From Trichomonas vaginalis G3 (Eukaryota > Parabasalia > Trichomonadida > Trichomonadidae), in assembly GCF_026262505.1 (NCBI RefSeq), contig NC_067204.1, positions 62,001 to 126,000 on the forward strand: DNA of 64,000 bases, read 5' to 3'. The notes beneath the pieces were generated by a model. It did no database searches. It was not told the DNA's origin and saw only the letters and a program-made list of their open reading frames with translations. The first letter of the stretch is position 1; every line of letters begins with the position of its first letter. The position numbers were made by a program, and so were the translations under genes. This document shows positions 50,969 to 59,065 of this stretch, in pieces.

Positions 50969-51281
50969 GTTGTTCTTGAACTGACTTCTCTCCGTCAAAT
51001 ATTGACAGTACGCCAGTTTTGATATAATATTGTATTAAAAACTTTCCTTTAGAAATATCGGTCAGTTTTGTTGTTATATTTTTGTCTGCTTCAAGAACTT
51101 TCACCATTTCAGTTATACCAACTTTCTTTGCTTTATGAAAATATTTTGGTTCAGCAAAGACTGCTATTCTATAACATTTTCCATTGTTTGTATAAAGAAC
51201 TATTCTATCAATGAACTTGTATTGTTTGTGTGTGTAAACTTTGTTTTGCTTCAATTCGAAGAGATACTCAAATACGTCCAT
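50862..51281 (-). CDS. Maverick protein, 139 aa, unknown
   Basis: It begins MDVFEYLFELKQNKVYTHKQ; the first 110 residues are mixed alpha/beta with many Lys and Tyr (YKFIDRIVLYTNNGKCYRIA). The C-terminal 30 residues lie antisense to the capsid gene's end and are low in complexity, so the true end may be earlier in an ancestral version. It is divergent from the gene at 51300, with a short AT-rich gap. No membrane segment. Family unknown. Confidence 0.5.
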   Translation of the reverse strand: MDVFEYLFELKQNKVYTHKQYKFIDRIVLYTNNGKCYRIAVFAEPKYFHKAKKVGITEMVKVLEADKNITTKLTDISKGKFLIQYYIKTGVLSIFDGEKSVQEQLTDLLPKSARWKLSLCQSEEPQQVSSNESSKEHLP

Positions 51282-51299
51282 CTTTTTATTCTAAGTAAA

Positions 51300-51881
51300 A
51301 TGTCATTTCCGAAAAATAGAAGCGTAAGTGTTTCAAAAGGTTTAATGGCGATGGCAGATGTGAAGTTAAATTCACCAACTCAAACAAACAGTCAAAGTGT
51401 TGTTGTCAATGTCAAAGAAAGAGATGTTGAAGTGGAGAAACCATACGAAGACGAAGATGGTATAACAATTGTTCCTGTAAAAGAACAACCAACATACCCT
51501 GAAGTTAGCAGAGACTTAAGTTCTGTTGCAGATATTCGAAACGACTACCAACAACTTAAAGACAAACTTAAAACTCAGGAGAAGATTTGTCAGGCTTTGG
51601 GTATAATGTTAAACTTGGTCGAACACAACCCTGTAAAAGTGAACTCATATGTCATTGCACCTCATGAAGTTTTGAAAGAACTATTGAAACTTTTGACAGA
51701 GGCAGACGATATAAACATCAAAGAAATAGAACCCGACGTTAGTTGCTGTGGTGTTTCATATAATGTCATTGACAAGATATACGTTATGAAAGGAGGTGAA
51801 ACGTTGAACTTAAAATATAGTTTCCCAGACGTCATAAAAATATTTGACGACCACAACATTTCATTAAAATTTAGTTGCTAA
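51300..51881 (+). CDS. Maverick protein, 193 aa, unknown
   Basis: The start at 51300 (MSFPKNRSVSVSKGLMAMAD) is chosen because the leader TCTAAGTAAAA ends there; an upstream extension in frame overlaps the divergent gene. Residues 1-85 are disordered and Ser/Thr/Glu-rich, about 85-140 coiled-coil (YQQLKDKLKTQEKICQALGI), and 140-193 a small mixed domain with CCGVSYNVIDKIYVMKGG. The next gene starts five bases after the stop, so they are probably expressed together. A minor virion protein is plausible from place. Confidence 0.55.
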   Translation: MSFPKNRSVSVSKGLMAMADVKLNSPTQTNSQSVVVNVKERDVEVEKPYEDEDGITIVPVKEQPTYPEVSRDLSSVADIRNDYQQLKDKLKTQEKICQALGIMLNLVEHNPVKVNSYVIAPHEVLKELLKLLTEADDINIKEIEPDVSCCGVSYNVIDKIYVMKGGETLNLKYSFPDVIKIFDDHNISLKFSC

Positions 51882-51885
51882 GTAA

Positions 51886-52692
51886 ATGGCAGAAGACATA
51901 GTGGTTTATACTATTACGACTAAAAACCCTGAGTCATATAATTCTATAACAACAAACTTACAAAGTCCTCAAGGACGATATTGTAAACTAACCTTAAACA
52001 CGATGACGACTAAAGCCTGTTTTGCTCTTTTGACACCAGAAGATTTTATTGTTGTGAATGGTAAAAAATACTTCTTTGAAGATACTTACTCAGATATACC
52101 ACCAACAGGTTTTGTTGACTTATTTAATACTTTAAGGACGGATGTAACATGTGCTGCAACTAGAGCAGGTTTCATTATGTTTGGATGTCCGACTGAGTTT
52201 AGTATAAACGATATGAGCTATAATACAAAACTTATATCTGGTTTTTACTACCAACAGTTTCCTATAACAGGAAAAGGTGTCATACAAGGTTTGTCTGTTC
52301 CATTGACTTTAAGTACACCTATTTTATATATTGTTTCAAACTTAGGTTCAAAGTGCTATTCGAATATCGACAGAAACTACTATGACCAAAAAATACTCAT
52401 GCGTATAAACAACACTTTCTCTGCTGGTTTGCCTATTGTTCATTCGAATGCAGAGTTTTCAGCTTTAGTAAACTCAAACACTTTAGCAAACATAAACTTA
52501 ACCTTAGTCGACGCAAACTTTGTTCCTGTAAAACTTTTATGTCCTATGTATTTGTCAATGACGGCAGAAAGTTTCGAATTGGAAGATGCAACTGGTGAAA
52601 GTATTGTACTACAAGAACAACTTCAACAACAAATAGCTCAAGAACAACAAATGCAACAAATAGCTCAAGAACAACAAATAGCTCAAGAATAA
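51886..52692 (+). CDS. Probable minor capsid (penton) protein
   Basis: The 268 aa product is beta-rich through residues 1-235 (VVYTITTKNPESYNSITTNL, ILYIVSNLGSKCYSNIDRNY). It has a late segment INLTLVDANFVPVKLLCPM of the kind seen in single jelly-roll penton proteins of Polintons and virophages (strand, Asp-x-Asn, strand). The last 30 residues are an EQQ/IAQ repeat (QQIAQEQQMQQIAQEQQ). It follows the capsid gene region on the same strand, as penton genes do in Polintons. Size also fits. Assignment rests on pattern and place, not on a search. Confidence 0.6.
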   Translation: MAEDIVVYTITTKNPESYNSITTNLQSPQGRYCKLTLNTMTTKACFALLTPEDFIVVNGKKYFFEDTYSDIPPTGFVDLFNTLRTDVTCAATRAGFIMFGCPTEFSINDMSYNTKLISGFYYQQFPITGKGVIQGLSVPLTLSTPILYIVSNLGSKCYSNIDRNYYDQKILMRINNTFSAGLPIVHSNAEFSALVNSNTLANINLTLVDANFVPVKLLCPMYLSMTAESFELEDATGESIVLQEQLQQQIAQEQQMQQIAQEQQIAQE

Positions 52693-52723
52693 AAAAAATA
52701 TTTTTTTTTATTTTTATAAAAAA
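52693..52723 (+). promoter_or_regulatory. AT-rich start-proximal block before the helicase
   Basis: AATATTTTTTTTTATTTTTA followed by TAAAAAA and ATG. Same block as upstream of the polymerase starts at 5801 and 62119. Confidence 0.5.
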
Positions 52724-53965
52724 ATGTACAGAATAGACGTTTCAGATTTTTATGACTTCCAAGCGTTCAGAAATATGTGTCCATTTCGAGACTATAACAA
52801 AGCAGTCGAGAATTTGAAACGTTTAGTCATTTATGTTGACTCTGCCCCAGAATGTTATGTCATGAAAGAATGGGATGTTGTCTTTAACAAACCAAGAGCA
52901 ACCATAGTTTCAGAACAAGAATGTAGACAGAAACTTAAGAAAATAAAAGTCGTACAGGTTGGTATGAAGATGTTAGATGCTTGGGATATCTTATTGTCGA
53001 AGTTAGAAGATTTTTCAGTTCGTGGTATAAAGTTTTATACACCTTCTCCAAACTTCTATTCTATCTTCACTGGATATAAATACGAACAAGTAGAATGGAA
53101 AGAAAATGTTATAGAAGCTTGGTTAGACCATGTCAAAGAAATTATATGCAATGGAAACGAAAGAGTCTATGAGTATATCTTATGTTGGTTTGCAAACATC
53201 TTACAACATCCAAGTGCTAAAAATGAAACTGCTCTCATTATAATTGGAAAACAAGGAACTGGTAAGAACACTTTCTTTACAGATATCTTATGCAAACTAT
53301 TAGAGGGCTATTCGAACCCTAATATGACAAACTTAGAAAACATCTGCGGTAAATTTAACTCTTCAATAGAGAATATGAAACTTATAGTATGTAACGAACT
53401 TCAAAGTATAGATACAACAAAAGTTTTGAACTCAGATGCTTTGAAGAGTCTTATAACAGACAAAGTTGGAGTTGTTGAAAGAAAATATAAAGACCAAAGA
53501 GTTTGTGAAAATGTTGCAAACTTCGTCATGGTTTCAAACAACGCTGTTCCGATGAAGTTAGAAAGTTCTGACAGAAGATATGTAGTTGTCAGAACGTCAG
53601 ATTCTCATATGCAAGATACAGAATATTTTGACGACTTAGCAGAAACTTTGACACCTAACTTTTACAACCACTTGTTCTCATATTTCATGACATTAGATAT
53701 TTCTAAGTTCAATCCAAGACAAATTCCACATACCGAAGAAAGACAAACATTGTTAGAAGCAAACAAGAGTGTATATGAACTGTTTATAGATGAGACTAAC
53801 TTTGAGTGTTTAGATGAAAGGTCGTTGTACGATGAATATAAACAATATTGTCAAGAGTATGGTTATATGACAGCGTCTAAACGAACATTCTTGGCAAATG
53901 TCAAAAATCTTTTAGATGTTCAGAATGGTGTATATACAAAGAAAATTTTTATGAGTAAATTTTAA
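52724..53965 (+). CDS. Superfamily 3 helicase (D5-like primase/helicase C-terminal type)
   Basis: The 413 aa product shows the SF3 set in order: Walker A at about residues 174-182 (IIIGKQGTGKNTFF), Walker B-like LIVCNEL at about 221-227, motif C ANFVMVSNNAVP at about 264-275, and an Arg finger region DRRYVVVRTSD. The N-terminal 120 residues have no visible primase motif. The arrangement is that of the DUF5906/D5-type helicases of phages, virophages and large DNA viruses, where they unwind DNA for replication. Classical Polintons rely on a strand-displacing polymerase, so a helicase is an addition. The frame is complete. Confidence 0.85.
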   Translation: MYRIDVSDFYDFQAFRNMCPFRDYNKAVENLKRLVIYVDSAPECYVMKEWDVVFNKPRATIVSEQECRQKLKKIKVVQVGMKMLDAWDILLSKLEDFSVRGIKFYTPSPNFYSIFTGYKYEQVEWKENVIEAWLDHVKEIICNGNERVYEYILCWFANILQHPSAKNETALIIIGKQGTGKNTFFTDILCKLLEGYSNPNMTNLENICGKFNSSIENMKLIVCNELQSIDTTKVLNSDALKSLITDKVGVVERKYKDQRVCENVANFVMVSNNAVPMKLESSDRRYVVVRTSDSHMQDTEYFDDLAETLTPNFYNHLFSYFMTLDISKFNPRQIPHTEERQTLLEANKSVYELFIDETNFECLDERSLYDEYKQYCQEYGYMTASKRTFLANVKNLLDVQNGVYTKKIFMSKF

Positions 53966-53993
53966 AAAAATATTTTTTTATCCGATAGAAAAG

Positions 53994-54413
53994 ATGACGA
54001 AATATATTTCAGTAAATAAGTACATGACAGAAGTCAAAGAAGAACTAGACCCATTCGCTTATTTGAATGTTTACTTCTACCATTTTGAAAAGTCTACATT
54101 TGACAAAGTTTGGAACATCGAACCCGTTAAGTTTGCTATTGTGACTAAAAATGGTGCGAAATTTGAAGACTTAGACATAGAAGGTTTGTTAGCAGTCAAA
54201 GAAAATTTTGACAGAAGGTTTTCAAACCTTAAAGAAGGCAAAGCATACAAACTTGTTATACCTTATGAACCAAAGAAAGCAGACGACTATGAATATTATG
54301 AGTCTAAGATAGTTGAAGTTCAAGGTAAATTAGGTAAAAAGATTTTAGAGTCTAAGCCAGTGTTTGCTCCTAAAGAGGAAGAGAACATTGACATTGACCC
54401 AGAAATGTTCTAA
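53994..54413 (+). CDS. Maverick protein, 139 aa, possible ssDNA-binding protein
   Basis: MTKYISVNKYMTEVKEELDP is followed by a beta-rich, charged body (VNVYFYHFEKSTFDKVWNI is the type of pattern seen; KAYKLVIPYEPKKADDYEYY later) and an acidic tail (EEENIDIDPEMF). A beta barrel with an acidic C-terminus would fit a single-strand DNA-binding protein, and the gene stands right after the helicase, separated by 28 bp. This is inference; no family is recognised. Confidence 0.5.
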   Translation: MTKYISVNKYMTEVKEELDPFAYLNVYFYHFEKSTFDKVWNIEPVKFAIVTKNGAKFEDLDIEGLLAVKENFDRRFSNLKEGKAYKLVIPYEPKKADDYEYYESKIVEVQGKLGKKILESKPVFAPKEEENIDIDPEMF

Positions 54414-54429
54414 AAATAAAATTTTATTT

Positions 54430-54885
54430 TTACATGTCAAATTTCTTCTTCTCTGGAACTGGTTCAGGTTCTTTCTTCTCTTCTTCTACTTTCTTTTCTT
54501 TCTTTTCTCTCTTCTTCTTCTTTTCTGGTGGGGTTATGTCAAACTTCTCAGAACCATATTTTTGTAAAAGTTCTTTGTCCTTTAATAGCTCTTCTATTCT
54601 GTTTTCTATTTCATCTTCAAGAACAGCGCATGTGCCTTCTTTGCATTCTAAGAACTTTTGTTGGACTTCATCTTTCCAATCGGCGTCATCTCTGTCAACA
54701 AGTCTGTCATTGACAAACTTAAAGACTTCTCTGCCTAATGTTTTATGGTTCTTGTCATATTCCCAGAAACAGAACTTTAGAACAAATTCACCTTTCTTGT
54801 TTACACTATGTAAGATTTTATGGTCGACAGATGTTTTGCTGTCGAAAAGCTTGTCTCGAATATAGATAGCGAAATCGCTAGACAT
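54430..54885 (-). CDS. Lys/Glu-tailed Maverick protein, 151 aa
   Basis: Residues 1-85 form a small domain (MSSDFAIYIRDKLFDSKTSV, FCFWEYDKNHKTLGREVFKF). Then come a helix and a long charged tail of K and E with Pro (KKKKREKKEKKVEEEKKEPE). No membrane segment. It is divergent from the packaging ATPase; both starts lie in a 36 bp AT-rich spacer with AGATAAAAA words in both directions, probably a shared promoter. Family unknown. Confidence 0.55.
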   Translation of the reverse strand: MSSDFAIYIRDKLFDSKTSVDHKILHSVNKKGEFVLKFCFWEYDKNHKTLGREVFKFVNDRLVDRDDADWKDEVQQKFLECKEGTCAVLEDEIENRIEELLKDKELLQKYGSEKFDITPPEKKKKREKKEKKVEEEKKEPEPVPEKKKFDM

Positions 54886-54921
54886 TTTCTAAAAGATAAA
54901 AATTTTAATTTTTCTAAAAAT

Positions 54922-55797
54922 ATGTTAGAAAAAAAGTTTGCTGACATTGACAAGAAATTTGAGAATGTTTTAAACAAGAACAAGAGGAAGTTAGAAAATG
55001 CTCAGATAAAGCCTATACATGACAAGTTCTTATTTGCTCAGAATGGTATAACAGGTCTAATCGCACCACCTGGGTCGGGTAAGACTTTCACTTATCTTAA
55101 AATGGCTGCACAACAACAAGAACTAGATGAGAAGAACCCATTCTATGAGTTAGTAGTCATTTGTAGTACTTCTGGTCAATTTGACCAAACCGTCAATTCG
55201 TTCAAAGATATTATAAAAAAGTCTAAGTTAGTATGTATAAAAGACTCTGAGTTGTTAGATTGGATAAAGAAGTACCAAAGAAGAGTTTTGAAGTACAATG
55301 CTATAAATGAGTATATAAATTCGAAGTTTAAAGACCCAAATGAGGAAATGCAGAGAATATTAGAGAAGAAACACTTCAGAAACAAACAGAAAGAGATAGA
55401 ATACATTTCGAAGAAATTGCAATCGTACGATTGGAAGACTTACCCTCATAGATGTCTTCTTATCTTAGATGACTTTGCTTCTCATCCTTTGTTAAAGAAC
55501 AGAGAACAAGACATGTGTCGAATTCTTAAGAAGCTCAGACACTTTAACATTTCAGTTGTCATTTGTGTACAGACAGCCAAGAGTTTAAGTAAGGATGTAA
55601 AGAGAATACTTACTGATATCATACTTTTCCCTGGATTGTCCGAAGACGATTTCATGGAACTTATGAAAGAGTCCATGGCAGGTAAGTTTGACAGACATGA
55701 ACTATGGGAGAAGTACAAAGTCATACAAGACCCTCATACTTCTTTCAGAATTCACATCTACGCGAACAAAGTTCAAATTGTAAAAAGTCAAGCTTGA
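54922..55797 (+). CDS. A32-like DNA packaging ATPase (FtsK/HerA superfamily)
   Basis: The start at 54922 is chosen over in-frame upstream ATGs because those lie inside the divergent gene and because TCTAAAAAT directly precedes it. The 291 aa product has Walker A GLIAPPGSGKT at about residues 46-56, Walker B CLLILDDFA at about 178-186, and the following sensor segment ISVVICVQTAKSLSK. This is the order of A32-type packaging ATPases of Polintons, virophages and large DNA viruses, which pump the genome into the capsid. A Lys-rich coiled N-terminus precedes the domain. The frame is complete. Confidence 0.85.
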   Translation: MLEKKFADIDKKFENVLNKNKRKLENAQIKPIHDKFLFAQNGITGLIAPPGSGKTFTYLKMAAQQQELDEKNPFYELVVICSTSGQFDQTVNSFKDIIKKSKLVCIKDSELLDWIKKYQRRVLKYNAINEYINSKFKDPNEEMQRILEKKHFRNKQKEIEYISKKLQSYDWKTYPHRCLLILDDFASHPLLKNREQDMCRILKKLRHFNISVVICVQTAKSLSKDVKRILTDIILFPGLSEDDFMELMKESMAGKFDRHELWEKYKVIQDPHTSFRIHIYANKVQIVKSQA

Positions 55798-55801
55798 AAA
55801 A

Positions 55802-55890
55802 TGTAAAGTTTGAGTCTTAGTCTGTTGTGGTGCTGGGGCTGTCGGTTCTTCTGGCTTTGGAAGACATTCAGGAAGAGGAACGTCGGACAT
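55802..55890 (-). pseudogene. N-terminal fragment of the Pro-rich Maverick protein
   Basis: It reads MSDVPLPECLPKPEEPTAPA, then QQTKTQT, matching the start of the 194-residue protein at 531-1115 in copy 1. The rest of that gene is not here; the frame runs into the antisense of the ATPase end. An incomplete relic. It faces the repeat array at 55905 just as the copy 1 gene faces its own array. Confidence 0.7.
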
Positions 55891-55904
55891 TCGTTTGTGT
55901 CTTA

Positions 55905-56890
55905 ACCGTCTTTGTTCTGAAACAATATAATATTGTCTTGAAAAAGTACAACATTGTCTTGAAAAAGTACAACATTGTCTTGAAAAAGTACAACATTGTC
56001 TTGAAAAAGTACAACATTGTTCTGAAAAAGTACAACATTGTTCTGAAAAAGTTCAAGACTTGTTCTGAAAAAGTACAGCTGTACTCAAATTTGAGAGACA
56101 TTGTACTGAATTTATACAACATTGTTCTGAAAAAGTACAATATTGTACTGAATTTATACAACATTGTCTTGAAAAAGTACAACATTGTCTTGAAAAAGTA
56201 CAACATTGTCTTGAAAAAGTACAACATTGTCTTGAAAAAGTACAACATTGTTCTGAAAAAGTTCAAGACTTGTTCTGAAAAAGGACAGCCGTACTCAAAT
56301 TTGAGAGACATTGTTCTGAAAAAGTACAATATTGTACTGAATTTATACAACATTGTCTTGAAAAAGTACAACATTGTCTTGAAAAAGTACAACATTGTCT
56401 TGAAAAAGTACAACATTGTCTTGAAAAAGTACAACATTGTCTTGAAAAAGTACAACATTGTTCTGAAAAAGTACAACATTGTTCTGAAAAAGTTCAAGAC
56501 TTGTTCTGAAAAAGTACAGCTGTACTCAAATTTGAGAGACATTGTACTGAATTTATACAACATTGTTCTGAAAAAGTACAATATTGTACTGAATTTATAC
56601 AACATTGTCTTGAAAAAGTACAACATTGTCTTGAAAAAGTACAACATTGTCTTGAAAAAGTACAATATTGTCTTGAAAAAGTACAACATTGTCTTGAAAA
56701 AGTACAAGACTTGTTCTGAAAAAGTACAGCCGTACTCAAATTTGAGAGACATTGTACTGAATTTATACAACATTGTTCTGAAAAAGTACAATATTGTACT
56801 GAATTTATACAACATTGTCTTGAAAAAGTACAACATTGTCTTGAAAAAGTACAATATTGTCTTGAAAAAGTACAACATTGTACTGACTCA
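55905..56890. repeat. 21 bp tandem repeat array between divergent gene starts
   Basis: About 45 units of TACAACATTGTCTTGAAAAAG with regular variants (TTCTGAAAAAG, TACTGAATTTA, and TACAGCTGTACTCAAATTTG followed by AGAGACATTG). The variants form a higher-order unit of about 240-250 bp, repeated roughly four times. As 21 is a multiple of three, long frames open on both strands, but these have no natural protein composition. Confidence 0.95.
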
Positions 56891-56892
56891 GT

Positions 56893-57000
56893 ATGGAGCT
56901 TGACCCCTTAGACGAAGCAATTTATCTAATTGAAATTAACGAGCTTGTTAAAGACTTCCTCAGGCAGAATGTAAAGGTCAAGCGTAAAAATAAAGATTGA
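56893..57000 (+). CDS. Short ORF, 35 aa, homologous to the start of the 119-residue copy 1 protein
   Basis: MELDPLDEAIYLIEINELVK continues as DFLRQNVKVKRKNKD and stops. Twenty-odd residues correspond to the gene at 1334-1693 (LDVAIYLIELNDCVKDYLR). Either a shortened version or an incomplete relic. It is convergent with the gene ending at 57004. Confidence 0.45.
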   Translation: MELDPLDEAIYLIEINELVKDFLRQNVKVKRKNKD

Positions 57001-57003
57001 AAT

Positions 57004-57918
57004 TTACCCTACTTGTTTGAAGTTGTCGAAATACTCTGTTATTTTTTCCTTTAACAATGGCAAATCTTCTTTGAAGGTAAGTATTGTACAACCTTTCATA
57101 TCATAGTGTGTTTGAGGTAACGTATCTTGAACTATCTGTTTAACATCTTCATTCGGTGTCATTGAAATCGGTAAGTTTTCGCGATAGAACCAATTTCTGT
57201 CAGATTTGTAAATCTTAGCAAGGTCGTAAAAGCTTTTGTTGTTTCTTCTGACTAAATGCAACATAACCATATCTCTGTCTTCTTCATTTTCCATCTCTTC
57301 AGTATAAATCATATACTTATAGTTCTTTTCCTTTCCTTTTGGTACCGAACGTGGTATTCTTTTCTGTATGGTTTTGTCTTTTGCTTCAATGACTTCATCT
57401 TTTGCTTGAAGTTTCTTTTCCATCTCTTCACGTTCTTGTCTATGAATTTCGTCAAGAAGTCTGTAAATATACCAAGCATAACGAGGTGAAGCCCACATTG
57501 CAACAGCATTTACAAGAAGTCTATGAACATAATATCCTCTCAAACCATTTGGCAATTTTTCACGATTTTCATAGAGTTTTGGCGACTGCGGTTTTTCTCC
57601 CACTCGCTGTTCTTCACTGTTTTCATAGAGTTTTGGCGACTGGGGTTTTTCTCCCACTCGAGTTTTTGCGACTACGAGAAAATCCGTAGTCGAATTTTCA
57701 GCTTCATTTAATAGTTCAATAGTGCTTTGGTTCCTAAACCAGTCTTTAGGAAGCTTGGTATCTGGCGCAAAACATGCTGTCAAAATACTTTGCATTTGGT
57801 ACATATCGTCTTTGACCGAACGAATGAGACGTAACTGTTTGTTATACTGTATGTACTCGTATTCTTCATTTATAGCTTCATGGACTATAACTGTTGTTGT
57901 GTTCTCTGTTGTTGACAT
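57004..57918 (-). CDS. KilA-N domain protein
   Basis: The start at 57918 (MSTTENTTTVIVHEAINEEY) follows a leader TATGTAAAGACAGTA. The 304 aa product has a KilA-N-type DNA-binding domain at about residues 55-165: DWFRNQSTIELLNE, then GLRGYYVHRLLVNAVAMWAS and PRYAWYIYRLLDE. Inside it a 14-residue duplication, RVGEKPQSPKLYEN, occurs twice. A coiled coil (EEMEKKLQAKDEVIEAKDK) and a C-terminal domain of the DUF3627 type found behind KilA-N in large DNA viruses follow. KilA-N proteins of phages and viruses are regulators or nuclease partners. It overlaps no other gene. Confidence 0.75.
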   Translation of the reverse strand: MSTTENTTTVIVHEAINEEYEYIQYNKQLRLIRSVKDDMYQMQSILTACFAPDTKLPKDWFRNQSTIELLNEAENSTTDFLVVAKTRVGEKPQSPKLYENSEEQRVGEKPQSPKLYENREKLPNGLRGYYVHRLLVNAVAMWASPRYAWYIYRLLDEIHRQEREEMEKKLQAKDEVIEAKDKTIQKRIPRSVPKGKEKNYKYMIYTEEMENEEDRDMVMLHLVRRNNKSFYDLAKIYKSDRNWFYRENLPISMTPNEDVKQIVQDTLPQTHYDMKGCTILTFKEDLPLLKEKITEYFDNFKQVG

Positions 57919-57955
57919 TACTGTCTTTACATACAAAATAAAAAAATAAAAAAAA
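57919..57955 (-). promoter_or_regulatory. Leader TTTTATTTTGTATGTAAAGACA before KilA-N gene
   Basis: On the minus strand the A/T block is followed by TATGTAA(A)GA(A)CA and then ATG. The gene starts at 58621, 59944 and 60894 have the same or shortened forms (TATGTAAGAACA, TTGTAAGAACA). Confidence 0.5.
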
Positions 57956-58006
57956 ATAAAATTAGCGTTATTTTCTATCTTGTATAAAAGACCAAAAATA
58001 AACGCT

Positions 58007-58621
58007 TTACATGTATTTTTCAGCAACTTCGTCAAATAATTTTATAGCTTTATCTATCTCATCTACTTCAAACGTTTCCCTACCTTTCGTGGGAGCACCA
58101 TACATCTTCTCAAACTTTTCAAGTAGTTCTGTTTCAGCAGCTCTCATATCGTTAACGAACGCAACCTTAACTCTATTGACTATATTGTCATATCTTTGAG
58201 TTATATTAAATGTTCTTCCTATCTTATATCTCTTTGTATTGAAGTCCTTTGGTTTCTGAACGATGTAAAGTAAGCCTTCACTGCAACGTTCCGTATCGAA
58301 TGAACCATATGTTATGAAATTATATCCAACAACTGGGTCAATCCAGAACAAAACTACTGGTATAAGACTTTTGTCGATGAGATATGCTCTTGTTCCATAG
58401 AATCTTACCGATATCATAAGCTCAGGATTTTTTGTCAAAATTTTCTGAGTAGAAGCATTTTTAACCCAGTCGTGTGCTTTCTTTCCTTCAGATAGTGTTA
58501 AAATGTCTGACAAAGAATATTTTTTGTATTTCTTTGAGTATCTTACGTTTAAATCACCTATTCTAACCACCTTGGTCTCATTGTCTATCTTTTTAACTGT
58601 TTCAAACTCAGTGTTTGACAT
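58007..58621 (-). CDS. KilA-N-like/GIY-YIG (T5orf172-type) protein
   Basis: The 204 aa product has an N-terminal part of about 75 residues with a KilA-N/MSV199-like look (YSKKYKKYSLSDILTLSEGK, HDWVKNASTQKIL). The C-terminal part from about residue 115 fits the T5orf172 subgroup of GIY-YIG: GLLYIVQKPKDF, YKIGRTFNITQRYDN (the Gly-Arg-Thr and following Arg), then AAETELLEKFEKMYG and KGRETFEV. Such fusions are common in large DNA viruses and phages and are thought to cut or bind DNA. The start is preceded by TATGTAAGAACAGGAA. Confidence 0.72.
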   Translation of the reverse strand: MSNTEFETVKKIDNETKVVRIGDLNVRYSKKYKKYSLSDILTLSEGKKAHDWVKNASTQKILTKNPELMISVRFYGTRAYLIDKSLIPVVLFWIDPVVGYNFITYGSFDTERCSEGLLYIVQKPKDFNTKRYKIGRTFNITQRYDNIVNRVKVAFVNDMRAAETELLEKFEKMYGAPTKGRETFEVDEIDKAIKLFDEVAEKYM

Positions 58622-58867
58622 TTCCTGTTCTTACATACAAAATAAAAAAAAATATTTTAAAAAAACTAGCTTTTATTTTATTTTGTATAAAAGATACAGT
58701 TATATCATGAAATTTGGTCATTTTTTTACGATTTTCATGTGTTTTAGGCGTTCCTCGGTTTTCCGCGGGTCGCAATTTTTTACGATTTTCGAATGGAATC
58801 TCTATCCTCGGTTTTCCGAGGGTAGCAAACATATGAGGAAATTCATGAAATTTGTTGCTGAATTCAA
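58622..58867. other. Spacer with imperfect GC-rich hairpins
   Basis: AT-rich leader at the left, then two partly repeated lines with CGTTCCTCGGTTTTCCGCGG and TATCCTCGGTTTTCCGAGGG (a hairpin CCTCGGTTTTCCGAGG). No gene seen. Confidence 0.5.
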
Positions 58868-58929
58868 TAAAAATATATTTTAGGGTAGAAGGGTATATCT
58901 ACCCCGTTTTCTACCCTCATTTCTACCCC
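58868..58929 (+). repeat. Dispersed hairpin repeat, copy 4
   Basis: Same repeat as 45421-45492, here in the spacer between genes 58621 and 59066; preceded by GAATTCAATAAAAATATA. Confidence 0.85.
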
Positions 58930-58989
58930 ATATGTCCTTACTGAAAAAGTATGTGTTCCATATGTCATTTTACTCAGAATTTTATACAG

Positions 58990-59058
58990 AATTCAATAAA
59001 AATATATTTTAGGGTAGAAGGGTATATCTACCCCGTTTTCTACCCTCATTTCTACCCC
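58990..59058 (+). repeat. Dispersed hairpin repeat, copy 5
   Basis: Direct neighbour of copy 4 with the same GAATTCAATAAAAATATA lead; ends seven bases before the stop of the gene at 59066. Confidence 0.85.
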
Positions 59059-59065
59059 AGTTATT

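Noticed and set aside
55827-56903. Two ORFs of about 340-360 codons on opposite strands over the 21 bp array
   Set aside because: Again a repeat length divisible by three. The product would be only YNIVLKK-type repeats, and the homologous spacer in copy 1 is non-coding.
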